Below are positions 52,716-64,000 of a stretch of 64,000 nucleotides of DNA, one piece after another; within the stretch, counting starts at the first letter, position 1; each line of letters opens with the position of its first letter. The notes beneath the pieces are model-generated. The model was not told the DNA's origin. It was given only the letters and a program-made list of their open reading frames with translations, and ran no database searches. The position numbers and the translations under genes were made by a program. Source of the DNA: Cacajao melanocephalus (lineage: Eukaryota > Chordata > Mammalia > Primates > Pitheciidae); NCBI GenBank assembly GCA_963573385.1, contig CAUYLG010052186.1, positions 19,338 through 83,337 on the forward strand, given 5' to 3'.

Positions 52716-53219
52716 TTAACTTTTAAAAAGTCAACAAAAAGAAATAAGCCATCTTGTAAATCTCTTAATGTGTCTCACTGAAAATATGTTATCAACACGT
52801 GTTTGTCATGATATGCAGTGTCTCCTTCAGAAGAACACCCAGGAGAGATTCTTCTCCATTCTCGACACCAACAGTGGATGATAGTCACTATCATCCTGAG
52901 AAGTTGACCTGTGTTTATCTGATGGACCCTATGAAGCATGTAAACTAGAAAGCCTGGAGACAACCTAAGTCCACTTCTGTAAAGAAGGATATGAATCTAC
53001 GTGACATGCGATTGTTCCATTTTAGAACCTTGTCATCTTGTACTTTGTGTACTCTGATAAGTCAGCTTAAGTCTTTTCAGGAAAGATGCAAGATCTGTAT
53101 AAAGTAATATGTACATACACTAAGGGTCCTGAAGCAATAAGAGAATTTCCCAGCATGCAAAAACTGCAGTGAAGGGTCTGTGCTAGGCCTATGGGAGTAT
53201 TCACCCCTTAAACAACTAG

Positions 53220-54055
53220 GAAGAGTAGGTAATTCATCAACTCAACTAACATTTGTCTATTATGTGTCAGACACTGTTCTAGGTGCTGAGCAGCCATACA
53301 ATGAATGGTGAGAAAATTATATAACTCCATTATGAGTTGAATTGTGCCCCCTCCATTTATATGTTGAAGTTCTAATCCCCCAGAAACTCAGAATGTGATT
53401 GTATTTGGAGATAGAGTCTTTATGGAGGTCATTAAGTTAAAATGAGGTCACGAGGATGGGCCCTAATCCAATATGACTGGTGTACTTATAAAATTGGGAA
53501 ATTTGGGCACTGACATGCATAGAGGGATGATGATGTGAAGCCACAGGGAGAAGACCTACAAGCTAAGGAGAGAGGCCACACAAGGAACCAACCCTGCTGA
53601 CACCTTGATCTCAGACGTCTAGCCTTCAGAACTGTGAGACAATAAATGTGTTGTTTAAGTCACCCAGGCTGTGGTACTTTGTTGCAGCATCCCAAGCAAT
53701 TAATATTCCTGTCATCAAGGAAATAAGGGGCAAATAAGCAAACAAACAAATACACAGTTACAAATTATGAATTGTCCCAATCAAATACTCAGGAAAGGCT
53801 GCGCTGGGGAAGAACCGATTGAGCTGTAGAAGGAACAGACCCGTGAAGAGTGGGAAGCATCCCAAGTAAAAAGGCAGGAGGCATGCAGGGCTAAGGGAAG
53901 ACCTGAGCTGGTTCCAGAAACCAAGAGTTAAATGAGATTGAATCAGTTCTATGAGGAGGCATCAGCGACAGACATCAGAACCCACTCTGATTCTGTCAAT
54001 TGTCTTTGAGCAGGTGTGGAGAAGAGTAATGAGTCTTCAGTACCGAATGTGTGCT
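53220..54055 (+). repeat. Ancient unassigned repeat, copy 3, split by an LTR
   Basis: AACTAACATTTGTCTATTATG and CACTGTTCTAGGTGCTGAGC, then after the LTR GAAATAAGGGGCAAATAAGC and GGAAGCATCCCAAGTAAAAA, with the same block order as copy 2. Confidence 0.45.
53330..53712 (+). repeat. MLT1-type LTR (ERVL-MaLR)
   Basis: TATGAGTTGAATTGTGCCCC, GATGGGCCCTAATCCAATAT, CTGACACCTTGATCTCAGAC, CTTCAGAACTGTGAGACAAT and a CAAGCAATTAATATT end. Solo LTR, no internal region. Confidence 0.85.
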
Positions 54056-54060
54056 CTGTT

Positions 54061-54442
54061 TGTATTAGTTCATTTTCACACTGGTATAACGAATACTCGA
54101 GATTAGGTAATTTATTAAGGAAAGAGGCTTAATTGAGTTACAGTTCTACATGGCTTGGGAGACCTCAGGAAACTTATAATCATGCTGGAAGGCAAAGGGG
54201 AAGCAGGCACCTTCTTCACAAGGTGGGAGGAGAGAGAGAGAACAGTTGAAGAAGGAGATGTCAAACACTTATAAAACCATCAGATCTCGTGAGAACTCAC
54301 TCACTATCACGAGAACAGCATGAGGGAAACTGCCCCCATGATCCAATCACCTCCCAACAGGGCCCTCCCTGGAAACATGGGGATTATAAGGATTACAATC
54401 TGAGATGACACTTGGGTGGGGACACAGAGCCAAACCATATCA
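54061..54442 (-). repeat. MST/THE1-type solo LTR, minus strand
   Basis: TGTATTAGTTCATTTTCACA to CAGAGCCAAACCATATCA is a full antisense MaLR LTR with TG...CA ends. Flanks CTGTT (54056-54060) and CTGTC (54443-54447) fit a 5-bp target duplication. Confidence 0.9.
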
Positions 54443-57400
54443 CTGTCCTTCATTATTAACTCGATTTTTTGATAAAGTCCCCCATTATAGAAAGTCTTTT
54501 CAATCACAGATGTATGAATCCAGAAAGTCTGGTGATGAGAATAGAAAAACCTTCTTTCAGAATTTATTGTTAATTTTGGTAACAGTGTGCTTCATGATAC
54601 CCATTCGCTGTACAATTTTTCCAGCTCTTTTCCCCTTCCTAAAAACTCTTGCTTTCCTTGGTGCCTCTAAAATTTCCAGGGCCCTGCCTAATCTTGATGA
54701 CATACGTGACAGTGTGGCAGTCACCAAGTCAGCTCTTGGGATAAAGAAAGCAGGCAGAAAATTGACTCCATGGCAGTATATGCATGAAGGTTTGCAGCTG
54801 GCAGCTTCTCTAAATAAAATTTATTCTCTGTGTGCCCCCCACAGTCATCCATTAATCGGTAGGATTCACACATTCAATTACACATACCCCCCCTTTCTGT
54901 CATTGAGGACTCACTTCCTTGTCTTGCTCTGAGGTGTATCTCCCAATAACCCTACGGAATGGTCATCCAACTCTTGGGCATGCAGGTACTTAACTCAGCT
55001 TTAGTGATGTCCTCTGACTCAAAGCAAGGTTTTATTCCTATAACGAAGTTCCAAAAATGCTTATTTAGTTAGCAGCAAACATCCACCAGGCAGTTACTTC
55101 AAAATTGATGTTATTTGAGATTCTATCCCATACCAAACTGATCAGTAAGTAAATTAAAATAGACTGGGCACTTTAAAGCTATAGATTTTTATAACTCATG
55201 ATTTTGAGCAGATTTCTGTATTCACTTTATATACAGTACAAAGACAAGACTAAAATGGCTTCAAGACATTCATTCTAGTTGAACTAAAGCTCATTTTTAA
55301 AAATAATCTAGTGCAAGTCACTTTTCAAATAAGTTGAACAGAAACGAATTCTTTATAAAGAAAAAACTGATCTAAGAATATTATGAATATGCTACACAAT
55401 TTAAAATGTAATCTTGCAGCTACATGCTCTGCTAATCCTTTTGTGCATGTCTGTTGTAGATATGTGGCCTTGAGAGCCCATCTAGAATACCAATAAATAA
55501 TGGCTGAGCACAGCTGATAGAGCTGCCAGTTATAAGCATGGATTAAAGTACATTTGATTTTGAACATGCTACCTTGCCAGTTTGTAATAGGATGCTAATA
55601 TTATTACTACTTCTCATTTGCATGCTTATTCAGAATCTTATAATCCCCACCTCCAGGTATATGGTTATAGATACAGAACTGTGGCAACCAGTATCCATGA
55701 GAGGTGGAAATGTTTTCTGGGTCAGTGACCATTTTCCAACATGATTCCAGCATTTTTTACCTTTGCCCACTCCTACCATCTCCATTGTACTATATGTCTG
55801 CTCTATTGAGAAGTTCATAAACTCTGAAATATGCAACGATGTTAGTGGATGCCCTCCCAACACCAACATGTGGGAACTTTCAAACTGACACAATAGTCTT
55901 TTCTCAGTTGGTATTTGCTTTTACTTCTCTATGGCTTTTAATGGCTGGCCATTTCCTCCTTGAAACCCTTTCCTCCCCCAGCTTCTGTAACACCGCATTA
56001 CTACAGCCACCCTTCTAAAATTATAAATATTCACTCCATGAACACACCTTGTGTATTCCCATTTCTGTAGTTCAATGTGGAATCCGTTACATGTTTCTTT
56101 CCACTGATTTACATATTGTAAATCAATCCATGCTCCCTCCTCTTTGACAACTCCTCAGACCATCCCATATTGATCTGATCTGCCACTGATAGAAGAGTTT
56201 TTAAACCGTTTTATATTAGTCAATAATCAAATATTGCTCTGTAACATTTCTGGTAATGTAGCCTTATATTTTAGTTAATTCTTATGGCCTTCTTATAGGG
56301 AAAAATTCTTACAGTTTCTGAAAGACAGAGTGAGAGAGAGAGGTAAACAATGTGAGATGTGACCTGAGGATCTTTTCTTTGCCCTACCTTGTACACACTG
56401 CTCTTCTTTCTTTCGAGTCATAGTTATCATCAATTAAGGGAAGAAAGAATTGTTACAGCAGAGTAAAGAAAACAAACGTAGTCACATTTGGTTCACAGAC
56501 TTCAAAATAGGCTTTTAAACTAGTGACAGAGACAATAGGTTGAGAGCAAAAAGATTTAAATTCCAAGAGTATGTCTTTTTTTAAATTTAAATGCCAAGGA
56601 GACTCAGAACACAAAGTTTACGCCAAACTAAAGGCAAGGAGTGTATGATTGGCTTGCGGAGGAGATAACGATCACCTGGGCTGGGCAGAGGGAAGAAGCG
56701 TCAGCAAGGGAAGGGGCTTCCTTAGTGGATGAGAGATAAGGACTGGAAGATGTACTTCCTTTCCAGGTGGAGCAAACTACAGCAAGCAAGCTCCCCATAC
56801 CTTCTGCTGTGTAGTGAAGACAGACAGGTGACAATGGCTCATGAAGGTTGGGGATATCCGGGCAGAAAAACCTAAAGGAGACTCCAAGAGCCTCCATGTG
56901 CTCCAGCATGGCGAAAAAAGCAACTCAGGTCTCCCTGAGCATAGGTACAGCCAAGAGAGCCAAGAGAACAATGATGAAATTTGAGTATTCTGAGTTCACA
57001 TAAGGATGCGATAAGAGACCGTCAGAGGCCATTGGTCAAAAAACAGATGGAAATATCTGGGCAAGTATCAGCAAGCACAAATGCCAATGACATGCAGAGA
57101 CCACCGGGAGCAGGTCCATACTGGCTCCTCTGCTGAAGCTCTTTCCCCAAAAGCTGCTTTATGCCAAGCCTGCTGGAACTTGGCTACCACCCTAAGAGAC
57201 AAAGGCAGAAAGGGAAAGCTTTGAAGTAAGCAAGAAAACCTTGGATTGACTAAATTTATGTGGAATTAACTACAGTTAAGTTTCTTTTACAAGGCAAGAT
57301 GGTAACTAGAGATAACCAGTTATAGAAAAGAGTTCTGGAAAACTGCAGTAGACAACCAAATCAAGTTGCATGTTTTAAGCCTAAGGAAATTTATTCAGTC

Positions 57401-58044
57401 TTATGCATTATCTCCCCGACTAAGACAGCTAGCTGTCTTTTTCTTTCTTACATTTAAGGTTTTCTTCTAAAGCTAGAAGACTTGGAAATGGTCAACAAAT
57501 AATAATTGAATAACTGAATGGTCAATCAATTAATTTCAGATTTTAAGTTAGTGGCTAATTTAAGACTTAAAAAACAATGGTCTGAAGTTTAGCATTTCAC
57601 TCAAAGATTGAAAGCTACATTTAAAAACTAAACACTCACCCTTCTTCCTACAACACATTAATTATTCAGCCCAAAAAATAGGTTTTGCGTTTCAGAGAGG
57701 TGAAGAGATGTAATATATGCTTAATAATATCTTTTACTTTCATGGAAGTCATAATGTCAACCTTGGAGAGAAGAGAGGAAACTAACTCCAAAGGGTTACC
57801 TTAGCACCCGTAAAGAAACATTCATTCAGTCCATCATCACAGTCATAAAGCAGAATGTTATGATCTTAGAGGGGTAGGGGGAAAAAGCTCATGTAGATAT
57901 CATTTGGGGATATAAAATAATAACGCTAAAAGTGGAACTATAGGACAATTCTTTAGAAATTTGCCATGGATACTCTGCCTACATAAACTATCTCAGTTAT
58001 GAAAACAAGGCTTTGAAGAACCTTTTAAAATGTCCCATTAAAAA
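54443..58044. other. Intergenic, no gene
   Basis: Unique or very old sequence. The 175-aa frame starting at 54405 begins inside the LTR and continues into unique DNA with no recognisable domain. A GC-richer patch at 56,640-56,960 has no named content. Confidence 0.5.
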
Positions 58045-58402
58045 GCCAGCACAGGATTGTAACAAATGTACCACTCTGGTACTGGATGTTGATAGTGGGG
58101 GAGGTTGTACATGTGTGGGAGCAGGAGGTATATGGGAACACTCTGTACTTTCCACTCGGTTTTTCTGTGAACCTAATAATGTTCTAAAAAATAAAGTCTA
58201 TAAAAAAAATTACCATACTAAACTATAAACTAAACTTGTAGCGACAGAAAGCAGATTGGTGGTTGTCCCCAGGGGCTTAGGGGAGATAGAAATGAGTGGT
58301 TGCTTCATGGGTACTGGGTTTTATTTTGAGGTTTGCCACTGGATTGTTCACATTAAAATCTTCAATTTTATGTGATGTGAATTTCACCTCAATTTTTGAA
58401 AA
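58045..58402 (+). mobile_element. Two L1M 3' end fragments
   Basis: 58050-58215 (ATTGTAACAAATGTACCACT, GATAGTGGGGGAGGTTGTAC) matches the same L1 3' end as 40515-40670. 58235-58402 (GCGACAGAAAGCAGATTGGT, CACATTAAAATCTTCAATTT) is a second L1M piece. Confidence 0.75.
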
Positions 58403-58571
58403 GCCGCCATACAATAGATGAGCTTCTTCAAAAATACATTGTAAAGAATTATAGTCTCCCAATGTGGTCCTGAAAAAAGGATGTTTGTTATCCAATCTGT
58501 TTTGAAGCAGTGCTCATGTATCTTCTTGGAGATGCCTTCTCTGCATTAGTATATTAAAAGCTCTGAGGGGC

Positions 58572-58996
58572 TGTGATGGTTAATTTAATGGGGTTTGACT
58601 GGGGCCATGGTAGTGCCCAGATTAAACATTGTTTCTGGGTGTGTCTATGAAGAGGTTTCAGGATGAGATTAGTATTTGAATTGGTGAACTCATTAACATA
58701 GATGGCCCTCTGCTTTGTGCCTGGGCATTACCCAATCCCCTGAGGGCCTGAAAAGAACACGGAGCTGAAGGAGGAACACACCGCTCTCCTGTCACATTGC
58801 AAGAGCTGGGACATGTCATCTCATCTATTCTTGCTCTCAGACAGGGATTTACATCATTGGCTCCCCTAGTTCTCAGACCTTTGGACTTAGATTGGAATTA
58901 CTCCACCAGCTTTCCTGGGTCTCCATCTTGTAGACAGCAGATTATGGGACATCTCAGCCTCCATAATTACAGGAGTTAATTCCTTACAATAAATCT

Positions 58997-59028
<32 letters not shown>

Positions 59029-59068
59029 CCTACTGGTTCTGTTTCTCTGGAGAACCCCGATTAAGGCA
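58572..59068 (+). repeat. LTR-type repeat (TGATGGTTAATTTTA family), copy B
   Basis: TGTGATGGTTAATTTAATGG to GTTCTGTTTCTCTGGAGAAC and an AAGGCA end, with AATAAATC at 58990. Complete TG...CA element carrying a (TG)n near its 3' end. Confidence 0.75.
59003..59030 (+). repeat. (TG)n microsatellite within LTR copy B
   Basis: Pure TG run of about 28 bp just 3' of the AATAAA-like signal. Confidence 0.95.
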
Positions 59069-61112
59069 GTGGTCTTGCAGTAAAGCTTTTGTTTGTACAA
59101 GGATCCTCACTACCCACTCTGCATCATACCTTACAACATCACACAGAGCACATTCTGGAAAACAGTACTCTAGACTTTGCATGCAAATAAAACTCCAATC
59201 CATTCTTACTTTAACTGTTCAAAGAAAAAAAAAGGTTTTTGCACATAAACTTTCTCTTGATATTTGTTGAAAGCAACTTACCCTTCAAGTAGAAACGTGA
59301 TTTCTGATGAGGTCCTTTGATAAAGTCTCAAGACACAGGCGGCCTTAGTAAAGCCAATTGTAAATAAATGATGAGATGTTAGAGTAATAAAGACACAATA
59401 CGACTCTTCAATACTGCTCAGTTTGAAGTCAGGAGTGCCACACTAGGAAAACTTATTATCCCAGCTATGTGTAAATCAGCTAGCCAAAGAGTTTGAGATT
59501 TTATTCATTTGCACAAATTACATTTGCTATATACTTCAGAAAGTATGACACAGTATGTGGGCACATATAAAATAGCTGACTTTTTAACAGCAAATATAAA
59601 GATGTTCAATAGAGTGGCAATTTAATAAAATGAAACGGCCCAAGGCTATTTCTTCATTTCAAGTAAATGCATCCTCATGAATCTTCACTCAGACCATTTT
59701 TTAGTTTCTAAAAGTGTTGATTTAACAATAATTAACACTGACAAGAATATCTGTGGAATGGAATTGACTGTTTTAGGATTGAAATCAGTTATTCTTGACC
59801 AGAGGTGGGATAAAACAGGTGTGGAACAGAGGAAAATGCATTTCCTTCTCCCAGAGGTATGTATCAGAATCTTTTGGAGGCATCTTTATTTAAAAATGAA
59901 TTGTCAATATTATAATTACAGATTTTATTTTAGCCACACTCATTATGAATTTACTTTGACAATGTAATCACAATGAAGAGGGTGTGGGATTTTAGATTTC
60001 TTCAATGGAAACATGTATCAGGAAAGGTGGAGAAGCTTAAAGGGGCATGTTGTCTACAGACAGATTAAACCCAGACAGCATGTCTATTTCTTCACCACCC
60101 ACACAACACGTACAGTTTCCTGAATGCCCATGTCCCAAATGTCCCAACAGTCTGGACTTCCCCGATCTGAGTGTGAGTGGGTGGGGTGTGAGAGTTCCAG
60201 GAAGCAGCATCCCAGGAGCCCATGCTCTGACTCAGGCTTTCCCTGGAGGAGTATCTGACTCTGTACTCCCAGAATTCCTGACTTTGGCATCTGGAACCAC
60301 CTGTCCTGCTCTTCTGACTTTCCTCAAAGTTATATCACCCAGACCAAAGAAATTATTATTGCCTCAAAGAACTGCGTTATAAAAACATTGGTAGTGTGTC
60401 TTCCTGCCTCAAAATGTCAACATGGGTGCATGTATGTGCTTGTGCGTGCATGCACGCACACACACACACCTCGTTGGCCATGTTTGTACTAGTTGACTCT
60501 AGCCTCTTGGCCACTGATGACTGGACCAGGCCTGCATAATTGGCCCACCAGGACTACTTTCTTTCTCCAAGGAATTTAGAATTGAAGCTCAGAAGTCAGT
60601 GTGCTGGGAGCTTAGATTGCAAACTAAGGAAAGATTGGGCTGGAAATATCTTATTTGACAAGGAATGCCTAAAGAAGCAGAGGAGAGAGAGGGAGGGGAA
60701 GAGGAGAGAGAGAAATAAAGCAAATACACAGAATACAGTAGGTTCAAGAGATTATGTGGCCCTAGAGGGCCAGGGAAGACCTGCTGTGCTTCTGACGGCT
60801 TTTCAGGTCCTAGTTCATGACCCTCTTGTATCCTGCCTTCATTTTTTGGTTTCTGAGACACCTCTGTATTGTTATAATAAATCCTCCCCAAGCATTCTTG
60901 GTTTTCATCTAAAATAGCTCATGGATTTTTCTGTTACTTGCAGTCAAAAGGCCTGTCCTGTAGATATATATACATTTTTTTTTAATCAGAGAATTTCCCA
61001 CATTACAACAACAATTTTGAAATCCTCAAGATTCTGTGGATTGACTGGGTGTTTTTCTGATCTATAAGATGTCAACTACATTTCGCTCATGAGTGAGCTG
61101 CAGTTGATGACT
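59069..61112. other. Intergenic, no gene
   Basis: Unique sequence. A mixed (TG)/(CA) stretch lies at 60426-60470 and a (GA)-rich stretch at 60682-60714. Open frames here (60047-60382, 60540-60917) have no recognisable product. Confidence 0.5.
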
Positions 61113-61985
61113 GTTATATTAATTTTCAAATCCTGATGTAACAAGTTACTACAAGTTTTGTGGCTTAAAAAACACAAATTTATCACCTAACAGTTCTGGA
61201 GGTCAAAAATCTGACACAGCTGATTCTGGTCTAAAATCAAGGTGTCAGCAAGGTGGCCTTTCCCTCTGCAGGAGAGAATCAGTTTTCTTGCCTTTTTCCA
61301 TCTCTTGAGGCTGCTCAAATTCCTTGGCTCATGGCCTCCTTCCATTTTCAAAGCCAGTAATGGCCGGTCAAGTCTTTCTCATGAAGCCATCTGGATGGTT
61401 CTGAGAGTCTCCTGCCTCTCTTTTTCCCTTATAATGGAGTCACCAAAATAATCCAGGATCAACTCTCCATCTCAAAGTCAGCTGATTAGCAACCTCAATC
61501 CCACCTGCAATCTTAATTCTATCACATCAGGACCTGCTACATAATTTGCAAGGCCCAGTGCAAAAGGAAAATGTGAGGCCCTTTGTTCCAAAAGGTGGGG
61601 GAATCTCACTTTTTTGAGGATGTCAGTAAAGTTGCTTTCTTATGCGATGTCTCTCTTGAGTTACCATAGCGTTTTTTATTTGCAATTCAATATCATTCTA
61701 AATTCTCAAAAATTTTAAATTATTATATAAATTGTACTTTTTATATTGTGCAATGCCAGTTTTAAATGCACATATAATGGCATCTAACTCATATGTGTAA
61801 TCACCATATTAATTCATATTTCATAGCTTGTTAAATGTGTATGTATTTTCTTCTTACCAGAACAACAGAAATGCTGCTGAAAATTAACATGTAATATAAA
61901 ATATTCACAGGTTCCAGGAATTAGGATGTGAACATCTTCAGTGGGCCCTTAATCCTTTTAATTCAGCCAGAATACCTTGGTTCTT
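61113..61985 (-). repeat. MLT1-type LTR, minus strand, interrupted
   Basis: Antisense MLT1 order: TACAAGTTTTGTGGCTTAAA, CAGTTCTGGAGGTCAAAAAT, GTCAGCTGATTAGCAACCTC, then about 345 bp of foreign sequence (61545-61890), then ATTCACAGGTTCCAGGAATT and GTGAACATCTTCAGTGGGCC. Confidence 0.75.
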
Positions 61986-62364
61986 TTCCACGTGGCTTGC
62001 ACTTATTCTCCTATCAGGTTTCTGATGGCATAGTGGTCTCAGAACAGTCAGGTCTTTTACATGGTGGTTTATTGGTTTCTTAGGGTGAGTTTTCCAAGTA
62101 GGAAGGCCTCAATGTGCAAAGGTTTATCAAGCCTCTGCCTGTGTTGATCTTGGGAATGTTCCATTGGCCAATGCAAGTCATATGATGAAGCCCAGGGTCA
62201 CTGTGGAAAGGACGTCATAAAGCAAGAATACCAGGAGGAAGCATTGATTATTCAAGGCCACTATTGGGACAGTTACCACAATCACAATTAGAATGTTATT
62301 TTCAATAAGCTTTGCATATCATCTTCAAATGTCCATTACAAAAGAGGGGAGCATTGTAAATGTT

Positions 62365-64000
<1,636 letters not shown>

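Noticed and set aside
54405..54932. 175-aa plus-strand open frame
   Set aside because: It starts inside an antisense LTR and runs into unique DNA. No domain, no promoter, no splice context, and ordinary base composition.

Overview
This window is primate nuclear DNA. Dense Alu dimers, ancient MIR/L2/MER5 fragments, L1M and L1P pieces and ERVL-MaLR type LTRs fill about half of it, with no prokaryotic-style gene packing. The one protein-coding gene I can support is NDP (norrin), read on the minus strand in three exons between about 34,121 and 8,298. From established knowledge, NDP lies at Xp11.3 between MAOB and EFHC2, so the window should be X-linked, with the left part facing MAOB and the right part facing EFHC2. 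The predicted protein matches the human norrin I remember at every position except residue 26 (Met here, Thr in human). That suggests a non-human catarrhine primate or a variant allele.

Layout. 1-8,297: sequence 3' of NDP with Alu, MIR and a minus-strand LTR-like element, no gene. 8,298-9,557: last NDP exon with 75 codons, stop and a ~1.03 kb 3'UTR ending after an AATAAA. 9,558-19,084: intron 2, with an L1 inserted in a MER5 element, many Alus/MIRs, and a CpG-rich ORF-like relic. 19,085-19,465: exon 2, with 207 nt of leader, the start codon and 58 codons. 19,466-33,911: intron 1, with an 84% identical 265-bp inverted repeat spaced 1.03 kb apart and a long repeat-poor stretch next to exon 1. 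33,912-~34,121: non-coding exon 1 carrying a CT tract. 34,122-~34,320: CpG-enriched promoter. From ~34,320 to the right edge there is no gene: the DNA is a palimpsest of Alu, L1, LTR, MER5 and MIR copies, plus several copies of an old repeat family I could not name. A degraded L1 split by an Alu runs off the right edge.

How it works together. NDP makes a secreted cystine-knot Wnt-pathway ligand. The sequence shows the promoter, a CT-repeat leader with three short upstream ORFs, consensus splice sites, the two coding exons and a poly(A) signal. No second gene, RNA gene, CRISPR array or intact transposon was found. The observations most worth a second look are the intronic inverted repeat, the TATA box inside exon 1, the upstream ORFs, the residue-26 change and the ORF-like relic in intron 2.
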